A DNA stretch of 25,931 nucleotides, from the NCBI GenBank assembly GCA_038065335.1, contig JBBTRD010000010.1:1-25931 (forward strand), read 5' to 3'. A program made the translations under genes and the position numbers. Under the pieces are notes generated by a model. That model was not told the origin of the DNA. It worked only from the letters and a program-made list of their open reading frames with translations, and did no database searches. Positions 14,693-23,209 of this stretch are shown one piece after another. Each line of letters begins with the position of its first letter. Position 1 is the stretch's first letter. This stretch comes from 2-01-FULL-41-21 sp038065335 (GTDB lineage: Bacteria > Patescibacteriota > Minisyncoccia > 2-02-FULL-40-12 > GWA2-44-9).

Positions 14693-14982
14693 CTGTCTAG
14701 AACTTCTTTATATAATCGCACTTGTTTTTCCATTATTCGCTCAAAATTAAAATTGGCATCAACGTGTTTTCTGCCGAATCTTCCAAAATCCGCCCATATT
14801 TCGAGGTGCTCCATCATATAAATTATTTTTTCGGCCAAAGCTTCATAATCGCCTTCCGGAACCATAAAGCCGTTTTTACCCTCCACGATCTGTTCGGAAA
14901 AAGCGCCATGATTTGTGGTGATGGCGGGCAATCCGGTTGCAAGCGCGTGCAGTACTGATGTGGTCATATTACTCCATGTCAC
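14689..14982 (-). CDS. GT4 glycosyltransferase, C-terminal part (separated by frameshift)
   Basis: This 97-codon frame is the C-terminal end of a GT-B, family 4 glycosyltransferase: TTSVLHALATGLPAITT, HGAFSEQIVEGKNGFMVPEGD and a final helix ending YKEVLDR. It cannot be an independent enzyme. It continues the adjacent frame (14969-15946) after a +1 shift at 14969-14971, where GDMEN-MTTSVLHALATG would be restored by removing one T. The GTG used as formal start (14982) has no ribosome-binding site. The TGA overlaps the flippase ATG by 4 nt, so coupling within the operon is intact and the break is recent or a sequencing error. Confidence 0.8.
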   Translation of the reverse strand: MTWSNMTTSVLHALATGLPAITTNHGAFSEQIVEGKNGFMVPEGDYEALAEKIIYMMEHLEIWADFGRFGRKHVDANFNFERIMEKQVRLYKEVLDR

Positions 14983-15946
14983 CGTTAGGCGCAGTTTTGG
15001 AAGGCTGCAGATAAAAATGCATTTTTAAAAAATAGTTTATTATGTCTTCTATTTTCATGTAGCCCTTATATGAGACAACGTCATTCAGACCCAACTCTTC
15101 GGTCATGGCGTGCAGATTATGTTCAAGCGGTCCATTTCCTATTATATTACACATAAATTTCTTGTCCGTTCTGTCTTTTACAATCGCCAGCGCTCTCAAA
15201 ACATCGTCAAAACCCTTTTTCTCAACAAAACGTCCAACAGCAGCCATTTGAATTGTCTCATTGGGTTCCAGTATTCTTTCTTTAAACGGATAGTCATCCA
15301 CGTCAACACCGAATATTGGCAAAACTTGAATTTTGTTTTCGTCAAAACCTTTCGCGACTATTCTGTTTTTCATAAAATTAGACATGGCGATGAAAGCGGA
15401 ACTTTCTTTCTTAAGGCGTTTGTAAATATCCTCGCCCGGATGATCCAGAAATCTTTTGCTCACATCCTGCCCATAAAACGAGGTGATGAATTTTGTATTG
15501 ATGCCGACTGTGTCTTTGATTATTAAAAATCTATTCGCGATGGAACCGTCATGAAGATGAATAAGGTCGTATTTTTTACCCGCGAACGGCTCGGACCAAA
15601 AAAGAAGTTTGAGCGATAACGCGTCTTTCCCGTATTTTTTCGCGTTAAAAACCCGCGCCAGAACTCGGGGAGATACAAACAATAATCTAATAATTTTGGG
15701 CGCCACTTTGATTATTCTTATAATTCTGTTCTCCGGCATGCCGATATAAGTGGTTCTGGCTGGCATGTCATATTCCCGGTATTTGTCGGATATATGTTTT
15801 TGATCTATATTTTGAGATGTAAATGCGTAGATATCAATATCAAACCCGCGATCTAAAAGACCGGCAATTTGATTGATCATCCATGTTTCCGAGACGGCCG
15901 GAAAAACCCCAACCACAAAAGCTATTTTTTTTCCTTTAGTATTCAT
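14969..15946 (-). CDS. GT4 glycosyltransferase, N-terminal part (frameshifted)
   Basis: These 325 residues hold the acceptor domain and most of the donor domain of a family 4 glycosyltransferase, of the type with the GDMEN motif found in colanic-acid and similar polymer pathways: KIAFVVGVFPAVSETW, the LIHLHDGS region, ITSFYGQDVS, and the donor-site VGRFVEKKGFDDVLRAL. It stops with TAA inside the conserved PSKTAPNGDME, before the E-x7-E donor-binding segment, which is encoded in the +1 frame downstream. The repaired protein would be about 418 residues. The ATG at 15946 overlaps the aminotransferase stop by 11 nt. As written the enzyme should be inactive. Confidence 0.85.
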   Translation of the reverse strand: MNTKGKKIAFVVGVFPAVSETWMINQIAGLLDRGFDIDIYAFTSQNIDQKHISDKYREYDMPARTTYIGMPENRIIRIIKVAPKIIRLLFVSPRVLARVFNAKKYGKDALSLKLLFWSEPFAGKKYDLIHLHDGSIANRFLIIKDTVGINTKFITSFYGQDVSKRFLDHPGEDIYKRLKKESSAFIAMSNFMKNRIVAKGFDENKIQVLPIFGVDVDDYPFKERILEPNETIQMAAVGRFVEKKGFDDVLRALAIVKDRTDKKFMCNIIGNGPLEHNLHAMTEELGLNDVVSYKGYMKIEDIINYFLKMHFYLQPSKTAPNGDME

Positions 15947-17033
15947 TGCAAGCTTTAATAACCTTTAATATCTCCTTTTGGGGCATGGTTTGATAAAGGG
16001 GCAGACTTATTACGGTATTGTGTATTTCTTCCGTAATCGGATATTTCCAATCTTTCCATTTGTAATATGCTCCCTGTTTATGCGGAGGAACCGGATAATG
16101 AATCATGGTCTCTACTCCATTTTTCAACATATATTTAAAAAATTTATCTCTGTTTTTTGTTCGAACCACAAACAGATGCCAAACATGAGATTTGTCGTTG
16201 TTAGTTTTAGGCAAAATCAGTTTACTATTTTTGATATTATTAAGATATAATTCGGCTATTTCCCGACGCTTGTTGTTGCTCTTATCAAGATACTTTAATT
16301 TGACCAATAAAACAGCGGCCTGCATTTCATCCAAACGGCTATTTATTCCCGCATATTGATTATAATACTTTTTATGACTGCCGTAATTCCGCAAAGCCCG
16401 AATCATTTCGGCTAATTTTTTGTCATTGGTGGTAACTACACCGGCATCACCCAAAGCCCCTAATGGTTTTGAGGGATATAAACTGAATCCGGCCGCGTCG
16501 CCGAGGCTGCCAACTTTTTTTCCTCTGTACTCCGCCCCGTGAGCTTGGGCGCAATCTTCAATTATTTTTAAATTATGTTTTTCCGCTATCGCTTGCATTT
16601 TTTCTGAATAACTAACTCGGCCATAAAGATGGACTGTGAGTATCGCCTTTGTTCGCTTGGTAATATTTTTTTCCAGCGAGTCGATATCAATATTATAGGT
16701 ATTTATATCTGGTTCAATTAAGACCGGCTTCAATCGATTTTCTGTAATTGCTAATATACTGGCAATATAGGTATTGGCGGGAACAAGAATTTCATCGCCC
16801 TCGTGAAAAACGCCAAGTTCTTTGTAGGCGCGAATGATAAGCGTAAGCGCGTCTAGACCATTACCAACGCCGATAGCGTGTTCCACTCCGCAATACTTTG
16901 AGAATTCTTTTTCGAAAGATTCTACTTTTGGACCCAATATATAACGACCGGAATCAATGACCTCCGCAATCGTCTTAATAAGTTCTTTTCGATACGGAGT
17001 GTTGAGATTTTTGAAATTCAAAAATGAAATCAT
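15936..17033 (-). CDS. DegT/DnrJ/EryC1 sugar aminotransferase, FdtB/QdtB-like
   Basis: This PLP-dependent enzyme has 365 residues, standard for the family. The opening MISFLNFKNLNTPYRKEL resembles FdtB/QdtB, which make dTDP-3-amino-3,6-dideoxyhexoses from 3-keto sugars. Active-site features are GNGLDALTL (phosphate cup), EDCAQAHGA with Asp160, Gln163 and His165, and the PLP lysine Lys189 in FSLYPSKPLGALGD. The C-terminal HYPVPPHKQ also fits. It overlaps the C-methyltransferase gene by 4 nt (TGA/ATG) and the GT4 gene by 11 nt. No ketoisomerase or acyltransferase for the pathway is in the window, so the exact amino sugar is inference. Confidence 0.88.
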   Translation of the reverse strand: MISFLNFKNLNTPYRKELIKTIAEVIDSGRYILGPKVESFEKEFSKYCGVEHAIGVGNGLDALTLIIRAYKELGVFHEGDEILVPANTYIASILAITENRLKPVLIEPDINTYNIDIDSLEKNITKRTKAILTVHLYGRVSYSEKMQAIAEKHNLKIIEDCAQAHGAEYRGKKVGSLGDAAGFSLYPSKPLGALGDAGVVTTNDKKLAEMIRALRNYGSHKKYYNQYAGINSRLDEMQAAVLLVKLKYLDKSNNKRREIAELYLNNIKNSKLILPKTNNDKSHVWHLFVVRTKNRDKFFKYMLKNGVETMIHYPVPPHKQGAYYKWKDWKYPITEEIHNTVISLPLYQTMPQKEILKVIKACNEY

Positions 17034-18292
17034 TTGATTATCTTGAAAGCGGGCAACGGTAAAACAAATTTAGACTTTAAGCCTTTGGCTCGCCAATTCT
17101 TCATAATGTAGTCGCCGTAATGCCACGCAAGAATTACGACGTAATCAGGCTGTTCTTTTAAAATAACATCATTTGCGACAATCGGAATATGGGTGCCCGG
17201 CATAAACTTTCCCACCTTCTCGGAATTAGGGAGTTGGGCGATATAGGGCATCAATGTTTTATCAATTCCGTAATAATTTACCAACACCGCTCCGCGGCCG
17301 GGACAAGAATCAGCCACAAACTTAAGGCCTTTTTTCTTGGCCTGATGAGCCAATTGAATAAATTTGTCTCTGTTTTCATAGACTCGCTGTCGAAATTTTT
17401 TCCATGTCTCGGGTTTAAACAAGCCTTTTTTTTCTTCCAGTTTTAACAATTTACCAACTTCCGCATTAATGGGATATTTGCCCTTTCTTCCCACATACAC
17501 TCGAATATTACCGCCGTAGCGCGAAGCCCGCTGAACATCAAATACTTCCATCCCATAATAAGGAAATAGCGTGACCAGCGATTTTAAACTATAAGTGCGA
17601 ATATGCTCATGATAAATTCCTTCAAATTGGTTTCTTTCTAAAACATCGAGTAAATATTGACTCTCGGTGATGAAAATGCCGTTTTTATCGAGAAGACGAT
17701 TTATGCCTCGCATCACTTCTCCCAAAGAAGCCATATGGGCAAAGACGTTGGTCATGGTAACTATTTTCGCAAGGCCATATTTTTTGATGATGTTATTCGC
17801 GACTTTCTCGGTAAAAAAACTCTGAATCGTTTTAATCTTATTTTCCTTGCGGGCGAGTTTAGCCATGTTGGTTGGCTCGACGCCCAAGACGCGCATTTTG
17901 TTGCGCTTGAACCCGGTTAGTAAAGTGCCATCGTTTGATCCAATATCAACACATAAAGATTTTGGGGCTAAATTAAATTTTTTTACAACGCTATCGGCAA
18001 ACGACACCTGGTAGTCGCGCAACGGCGCGGAAATACCGCTTCGATAAGGATAATCTTTGGGATAGATGGTTGAACCGTCTACTATATAGTCAAGTTGGGC
18101 AAGGCCTGAATCCGGACAAATCATTAGCCGAAGAGGATAATAAACTTCGGGCTGATTTATGGTTTCCTTAGTGAGAAGGGCGTCGCAAGGCGGCTGGTGC
18201 CCAAGATCTATGGCTTCAAATAGGTTCTTTGAACCCGTAATCTGGCAATGGTCCAGCTTGCCCGGAAGAGCATCATGGTTGGGTTTAATCAT
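17030..18292 (-). CDS. C-methyltransferase of NDP-sugars (TylC3/NovU-like)
   Basis: The 420 residues fit the three-part family: an N-terminal zinc-binding segment (Cys16, Cys36, Cys59; one expected cysteine not obvious, since HCQITG replaces CxxC), a SAM-binding domain with VDIGSNDGTLL (115-125) and a C-terminal domain containing GIYHEHIRTYS (the catalytic HEH-type motif) and ASRYGGNIRVYV, then a Rossmann-like tail ending in LPLPAFKII. Relatives methylate a carbon of keto-sugars in deoxysugar pathways, while some are described only as putative sugar-processing methyltransferases. The overlap with the aminotransferase suggests both act on the same NDP-keto-sugar. Confidence 0.85.
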   Translation of the reverse strand: MIKPNHDALPGKLDHCQITGSKNLFEAIDLGHQPPCDALLTKETINQPEVYYPLRLMICPDSGLAQLDYIVDGSTIYPKDYPYRSGISAPLRDYQVSFADSVVKKFNLAPKSLCVDIGSNDGTLLTGFKRNKMRVLGVEPTNMAKLARKENKIKTIQSFFTEKVANNIIKKYGLAKIVTMTNVFAHMASLGEVMRGINRLLDKNGIFITESQYLLDVLERNQFEGIYHEHIRTYSLKSLVTLFPYYGMEVFDVQRASRYGGNIRVYVGRKGKYPINAEVGKLLKLEEKKGLFKPETWKKFRQRVYENRDKFIQLAHQAKKKGLKFVADSCPGRGAVLVNYYGIDKTLMPYIAQLPNSEKVGKFMPGTHIPIVANDVILKEQPDYVVILAWHYGDYIMKNWRAKGLKSKFVLPLPAFKIIK

Positions 18293-18331
18293 TGCAATAT
18301 ATTATCCAAAACTGTCATTTAGCGCAATACG

Positions 18332-19096
18332 CTATTTCCCTCCCACGATAACTATTTCAAACCCAAAATTTTTTGTAAAAAATCTGTTGGTATGCTTGTC
18401 TAAAATTTTAGATAACCTATTGACCGCCCGACCCAAGAAATGGAACATTCTATGATATTTTTTTAATCGAAATAGACCGTATCCGACATAAAAACCGTCT
18501 TCCGCTTCAATTTCCAGACCATTATTTTTCAATATTTCTCTCAACTCTTTCTTGGAATAGGATTTTTCGTAACCATAGTTATATTTACCGCCCATCAACA
18601 ATTTATAGAGTGTATGAAAATTCCATTTGTTTGCAACGGCCAAAATCAGCCGGCCCCCGGGTTTTAGAACCCTTATCATCTCTCTAGCGGCCTCCTCGTC
18701 TTGCGGTAAATGTTGAATCAGGGCGTCGGCAAAAACAATATCAAAATAGTTATCGCAAAAATTAATATGCCGACAATCCTGAACGCTAAATTCTATATTG
18801 CTCGCATTAAGCTCATCGGCTAACTTTCTGGCTAAATTCAAAGATTCTTCCAAAATATCTGAAATATAGACCTTGCTGTCTTTAAAATCCTTAGCCATAC
18901 TGACCCCAAATCGTCCGCATCCAGTAGCAAGCTCTAAAATCCTACTAGCCCTAAGGGGAATATATTTTTTAAAAACTGGGTATGCCTCAACAAAAAACCG
19001 ATTCGTTACAACACTAAGACCGGGATCTCCTTTCTCCCAGGTCTTTTTCCAGATATAATCTATCGCTCCTTGGTCTATATATTCCTTCCCGTTCAT
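18332..19096 (-). CDS. Class I SAM-dependent methyltransferase
   Basis: The 254-residue protein has motif I ILELATGCGRFG (53-64), an acidic loop at VYISDILEES, FDIVFADALIQHLP, and RVLKPGGRLILAVAN followed by the SYSKKELREILKNNGLE helix of the Methyltransf_11/25 group. The C-terminal ~70 residues are basic and may associate with membrane or glycan. The substrate is unknown; first position in the operon suggests glycan or lipid-carrier methylation. The 39-nt gap to the next gene contains no terminator. Its LKPGGRL...SKKE layout resembles the broken methyltransferase at 3894-4307, but they are different proteins. Confidence 0.85.
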   Translation of the reverse strand: MNGKEYIDQGAIDYIWKKTWEKGDPGLSVVTNRFFVEAYPVFKKYIPLRASRILELATGCGRFGVSMAKDFKDSKVYISDILEESLNLARKLADELNASNIEFSVQDCRHINFCDNYFDIVFADALIQHLPQDEEAAREMIRVLKPGGRLILAVANKWNFHTLYKLLMGGKYNYGYEKSYSKKELREILKNNGLEIEAEDGFYVGYGLFRLKKYHRMFHFLGRAVNRLSKILDKHTNRFFTKNFGFEIVIVGGK

Positions 19097-19174
19097 AATT
19101 AAAACTTACTTAATCTTCCAAAATCATACCCAATAATAACACGGCCAATGAATAAAAAGAACAATGAATCTTCC

Positions 19175-19203
19175 TTTACAAAAGCCTGAAAATCTGATAT
19201 GTT
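19175..19203 (+). promoter_or_regulatory. Promoter of the ABC exporter gene
   Basis: TTTACA (19175-19180) and TATGTT (19198-19203) are 17 bp apart, with TG one base upstream of the -10 (19195-19196). Transcription would start near 19210, ~30 nt before the TTG start. The rest of the 143-nt divergent spacer shows no clear promoter for the minus-strand methyltransferase. Confidence 0.5.
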
Positions 19204-19239
19204 CTATGTTGAAAATAAACAATTTTAGAAAAATTCAAA

Positions 19240-21018
19240 TTGTATACAATCAAAAAAATCATATATCTCTATAAGCTCACCGCGAATTTTATAACTTCCT
19301 ATAAGAAAAGGTTTGTTTTTATTGTATTGCTTGGATTTATAAATGGTATCGCCGGAAGTATCGGTATAGGCATTATCATTCCACTTTTTTCTCTATTTTC
19401 AAACAGTAGTGTCGTGGGGACAGACTTCATAACAAAAAGTACTGAAAAATTCTTTTCCATCCTTCATATACCATTAACACCCCCCGACCTTATTATTTTC
19501 ATGGTTTTTTTGTTTGCGTTGAAAGCTTTGGCGCAATTTATCGCAAAATATAACACGGAAAAACTTGCCGCCCGCTTTGAAGAAAATCTTCGAGCCGATT
19601 TGCTTCAAAAAACATTGAGAGCGGACTGGCCGTATTTATCGAATCAAAAAATTGGCTATCTTGAAAGAACTTTGTTTTTTGACGTAAATCAGTCAGCTAC
19701 CATATTACTACAAATTGGAACCGGCATCCTTATACTATCAAGTCTTATTACCTATTCCATTGTTGCCTTCAAGATATCAGCTCCAATCACTCTAGCAACA
19801 CTTTTGTTCGGTGCGTTATTATTGCCTGTTCTAAAACCACTTTTTTACAAAATAAGAAAACTTTCGGAACAAACCAGCTTACTTTATAAACAAGTAGCTA
19901 ATCATATCGGAGAAAACATTATTGGCGTCAAGATCGTTAAAACTACGGGAACAGAGAGGTCTGTGGTTAAAGGAGGTAACGATTATTTTAAAAAACTTAG
20001 ATTAGCTCGGACAAAGACGGGTATGTATAGTTACGCGATAGGAAGCTCAATAGAACCGATAGGCATTGTTTTTGTGGGAATATTATTTATGTTTACTTAT
20101 CATTTGCCAAGTTTTAATATTGCTTCGTTTGGAGTGGTGGTATATCTTATTCAAAAAATATTTTCATTTATTCAATCAATTCAGGGACAATTCCAAACAT
20201 TCATCAGTATCACCCCTAACATGGAAAACATCATTAGCTATCGTTCTATCGCGACAAGTAACACTGAAATAGATCGAGGGTCAGACGTTTTTATTTTTAA
20301 TGAATCTCTCGAATTTAAAAATATAAGCTTCTCCCACAATAAAAATACTCGCGTTCTTGATAATATAAACCTCCTGGTGGAGAAGGGGCGGATAGTTGGG
20401 ATTATCGGTCCCTCCGGCGCGGGTAAAACGACTATCGCGGATATGCTTCTTCGGCTTCTGGTTCCCAACGAGGGCCAAATATTACTCGACAATAAAGATT
20501 TCTTAAAAATAGCCCTCAAAGATTGGCGAAAAAATATAGGTTACGTTCCTCAAGATATTTTCCTGATAAACGACACGATAGAAAATAATATATTGTTTTA
20601 CAATCAATCAATCTCTCATGAAACGGTTGTTCAAGCCGCAAAAACGGCTAACATTTTTAACTTTATAGAAGAACTACCTGACAAGTTTGCCACCATCGTC
20701 GGCGAAAGAGGAGTTAAATTATCGGGCGGGCAGAAACAAAGAATAATTTTAGCCCGAGCATTGGCTCGTAATCCACAGATATTAATTCTTGACGAGGCTA
20801 CGAGCGCAATTGATAACGAATCAGAAGTCCTCATTCAGAAAGCAATACAAAATCTTAAGGGTCAAATGACTGTTATTGTTATCGCTCATCGCATAAATAC
20901 AATCATGAGAACTGATCTAGTTTTCATACTAGATCGTGGCAAATTAGTAGAGTCTGGTCATCCCAATAATCTACTCAAGGACGAAAACTCATATCTCCAT
21001 AGAATATACCATCTTTAA
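19240..21018 (+). CDS. ABC exporter, fused membrane and ATPase domains (MsbA-like)
   Basis: The 592-residue half-transporter has membrane helices in roughly residues 25-300, then an ATPase domain: Walker A GPSGAGKT (390-397), Q-loop Gln438, signature LSGGQ (494-498), Walker B ILILDEA (514-520) and switch His550. All catalytic residues are present. It probably works as a homodimer exporting a lipid-linked glycan or lipid. The start is TTG at 19240; the nearby ATG at 19206 is out of frame and an in-frame TAA at 19216 limits extension. The Nudix gene follows 11 nt later. The pair is inserted on the opposite strand between two minus-strand glycan operons. Confidence 0.9.
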   Translation: MYTIKKIIYLYKLTANFITSYKKRFVFIVLLGFINGIAGSIGIGIIIPLFSLFSNSSVVGTDFITKSTEKFFSILHIPLTPPDLIIFMVFLFALKALAQFIAKYNTEKLAARFEENLRADLLQKTLRADWPYLSNQKIGYLERTLFFDVNQSATILLQIGTGILILSSLITYSIVAFKISAPITLATLLFGALLLPVLKPLFYKIRKLSEQTSLLYKQVANHIGENIIGVKIVKTTGTERSVVKGGNDYFKKLRLARTKTGMYSYAIGSSIEPIGIVFVGILFMFTYHLPSFNIASFGVVVYLIQKIFSFIQSIQGQFQTFISITPNMENIISYRSIATSNTEIDRGSDVFIFNESLEFKNISFSHNKNTRVLDNINLLVEKGRIVGIIGPSGAGKTTIADMLLRLLVPNEGQILLDNKDFLKIALKDWRKNIGYVPQDIFLINDTIENNILFYNQSISHETVVQAAKTANIFNFIEELPDKFATIVGERGVKLSGGQKQRIILARALARNPQILILDEATSAIDNESEVLIQKAIQNLKGQMTVIVIAHRINTIMRTDLVFILDRGKLVESGHPNNLLKDENSYLHRIYHL

Positions 21019-21029
21019 TTTTTATAACT

Positions 21030-21482
21030 ATGGAAAAGATTAAATACCCATTTACCATAAAAGAGTTTAGGGCAATTTACTCTAAAGTGCCACGGCTTTG
21101 CGTAGAACTTATAATAAAAGATAGTAATGGCATACTCCTTACATTAAGAAGGACTAAAAGCTGGCGGGGGTTATGGCACATACCAGGAGGCACGTTGTAC
21201 TACAATGAAACAATTTCAGATTGCATTCATCGAATAGCTATGGATGAATTAGGTATTAGAGTAAAAATTAAAAAGTTTCTTGGATATAATGAATATCTAG
21301 ACGATGAAAAGAAAAGTCAAGAATTTGGAACTACAATAGGCTTACTATTCTTATGCGCGATAGATTCAGGCGACCTGCGAGGAAGCAATCAGGCGGAAAA
21401 AATTAATTTTTACAAAAAATTGCCCACCAACATAATTCCTCAACACCGAACTTTCTTAAAGAAAATGTTCAAAATAAAATAG
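21030..21482 (+). CDS. Nudix hydrolase, GDP-mannose mannosyl hydrolase-like
   Basis: The 150 residues resemble GDP-mannose hydrolases (NudD/GDPMH): an N-terminal FRAIYSKVPRLCVELII, then SWRGLWHIPGGTLYYNET. The Nudix box is altered as in that subfamily: G54-x5-E60, then HRIAMDELGI, where the usual REUxEE core lacks its first Glu. GDPMH enzymes split GDP-mannose or GDP-glucose into GDP and sugar, attacking carbon rather than phosphorus. It could regulate the GDP-sugar pool of the glycan locus. It is co-transcribed with the ABC exporter (11-nt gap) and converges with the GT2 gene ending 7 nt away; no terminator fits in between. Confidence 0.8.
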   Translation: MEKIKYPFTIKEFRAIYSKVPRLCVELIIKDSNGILLTLRRTKSWRGLWHIPGGTLYYNETISDCIHRIAMDELGIRVKIKKFLGYNEYLDDEKKSQEFGTTIGLLFLCAIDSGDLRGSNQAEKINFYKKLPTNIIPQHRTFLKKMFKIK

Positions 21483-21488
21483 TGGGGG

Positions 21489-22304
21489 TTACTTTCCGTC
21501 TGATGTCCGAAAAAATTTGAGTTTGCGGAAATATCGTCTTTTTATTTTAACAGTAATTAGTAGCATATCGCATATCAATTTATAAAAAACTATATAAAAA
21601 TAGTTGGCCAATTTATTGTCAAACTCTATAAAAGGATAGCGCAGAATGTATTCTAGACTTTCCTTATTTTCAAAATCAGCAGTAATATACTTATGTAATT
21701 TAGTCGGATCATTCTGCTTAAAGACGGCTAGTTTTCTGTCTACGTCCAGTTTATTAACATATCCGTAATGCTTGATTCTAAAAAGAGAAGTGCAAACCGG
21801 AGAATTTATTCCTTGAATTCCTCCTGGATGAATTACTACGTTATTAAAATACGTACCTTCTAGATTGCGCCACATAAATCTTTGGGGTCGCAAAGTATAA
21901 AAAAACCAATCTCGATCAAATCTGCAATATTTCATGCTCCGCCAAAAATGACACATCCTGAAACCAACACAATCGTATTTACTTTGCATATACTTTTCTA
22001 GAATACCTCTTGTTAAATTCCTCTCAAAGACTTCATCGGGCCAAGCCATAGTAATCCAATCAGGATTTCTTTTCTTGGCTTCATCTAATATCAGATTCAT
22101 GTCTCTTCCCTCGTTAAAATTGCCCGTATCATCTCTGTATAAAACTTTGATAATTTTAGGAAACTTTTTCAAAACCTCGATAGTTCCATCTATCGAACCA
22201 TTATCCATGACAATTATTTCGTCTACCAGCAATGAAAGCTTCTCGAGGCAATCTTCAAGCTTTAATAATGAATTCTTGGTGCGTAATATCGCTATAAGTT
22301 TCAT
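21489..22304 (-). CDS. GT2 glycosyltransferase, WaaE-like
   Basis: This 271-residue GT-A enzyme has ILRTKN at the N-terminus, VDEIIVMDNGSIDGT (27-41) for nucleotide binding, and WPDEVFE (88-94) in place of the usual DxD, as in WaaE/KdtX-type family 2 transferases that act on inner-core or short glycans. GVNEGRDMN-like NFNEGRDMN (62-70) also fits. No membrane helices are clear, although the basic C-terminal ~50 residues with hydrophobic runs may attach to the membrane. It overlaps the upstream GT2 gene by 4 nt and is the last gene of this operon. Confidence 0.85.
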   Translation of the reverse strand: MKLIAILRTKNSLLKLEDCLEKLSLLVDEIIVMDNGSIDGTIEVLKKFPKIIKVLYRDDTGNFNEGRDMNLILDEAKKRNPDWITMAWPDEVFERNLTRGILEKYMQSKYDCVGFRMCHFWRSMKYCRFDRDWFFYTLRPQRFMWRNLEGTYFNNVVIHPGGIQGINSPVCTSLFRIKHYGYVNKLDVDRKLAVFKQNDPTKLHKYITADFENKESLEYILRYPFIEFDNKLANYFYIVFYKLICDMLLITVKIKRRYFRKLKFFRTSDGK

Positions 22305-23209
22305 TTTGATAATTTTTTTATTCTTATAAACCGATAAACCCGTCCACCAAAAATCATGCTCAAGCTATGCGCGAAGTATTTTATTGAAAAATCATTTTTC
22401 ACGGCCTTTTTAAACATATTACCTGCTTTTTTAAATTGAAAGTCGTCTCTGTACATTAATCCCAAACTAAAACTTTGATCAGCCAGCAGCTTTTTATCGT
22501 TTTCAAATTCTTTCATGTGTTTTGCTAATAACATCTCTCTGCCCAGAATTCTCCTTTTTAGACTTCCCCCGACCTGATCATGCCCACCCATAGCAACTTT
22601 TACCAACGGCTGATTGATTCCCAGACCTTTAAATTTTTCTGTCACCCGGATCATAAGTTCCGCTTCTTGATGACTTGGAAAATTCTCATCAAACAAGCCC
22701 GTTTCCTGAAATATATATTTTTTAACAACAAGGGTTACGGTTAAAAGCGATTTAAAGTATGACAAAGCAAGTTGGTGATAGTCACCGATTCCGGAGGGTA
22801 CCGTTGTGATGTAACTTCTATCGCTATAAACATTTTCCACCGCAGAAAAACAAAATCCGACATTATGAGGAGTTAATCCAAATTGAGCCATTTGCGTGGC
22901 AAGCTTGTGTGACAACCATTCGTCGTCGTCGTCCAGAAAAGCCACAAACTCTCCGTTTGCGTTTTTAATTCCCGTATTTCTAGCTACTGAACCCCCTTTT
23001 TCTTCCAAATGCTGAATATATTTCAACCGAGAATCGTTGAGGCTATTTATAATTTCATCCGCTCTTTTTTCTAACCCGTCGTCAATAACAATAACCTCAA
23101 AATCTCGGTATGTTTGATTCAAGACCGAATTAACAGCTCTTTTGAGCATTTCGGGACGATTATGAGTGGGAACTATAACAGAAACCTTTGGGGGTGGACT
23201 ATTTTCCAT
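22301..23209 (-). CDS. GT2 glycosyltransferase
   Basis: The start is placed at the ATG at 23209, giving 302 residues that open MENSPPPKVSVIVPTHNRPE. An earlier in-frame ATG at 23254 would overlap the preceding gene by 56 nt and add a non-homologous stretch. Motifs are VIDDG, SVARNTG, and the metal-binding FLDDDDEW; the acceptor region has GLFDENFPSHQEAELMIRV. The C-terminal ~90 residues are helical and may include a TPR-like segment (LGLMYRDDFQFKKAGNMFKKA). It overlaps the upstream GT4 gene by 11 nt and the next GT2 by 4 nt. Acceptor and donor are unknown. Confidence 0.88.
   Translation of the reverse strand: MENSPPPKVSVIVPTHNRPEMLKRAVNSVLNQTYRDFEVIVIDDGLEKRADEIINSLNDSRLKYIQHLEEKGGSVARNTGIKNANGEFVAFLDDDDEWLSHKLATQMAQFGLTPHNVGFCFSAVENVYSDRSYITTVPSGIGDYHQLALSYFKSLLTVTLVVKKYIFQETGLFDENFPSHQEAELMIRVTEKFKGLGINQPLVKVAMGGHDQVGGSLKRRILGREMLLAKHMKEFENDKKLLADQSFSLGLMYRDDFQFKKAGNMFKKAVKNDFSIKYFAHSLSMIFGGRVYRFIRIKKLSK

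Noticed and set aside
14969..14982. Programmed +1 frameshift in the GT4 gene
   Set aside because: No slippery codon, internal Shine-Dalgarno or stimulatory structure like that of prfB is visible; a simple indel explains it.
19206..19239. ATG at 19206 as start of the ABC exporter
   Set aside because: It is in a different frame; the exporter frame has a TAA at 19216, leaving TTG at 19240.
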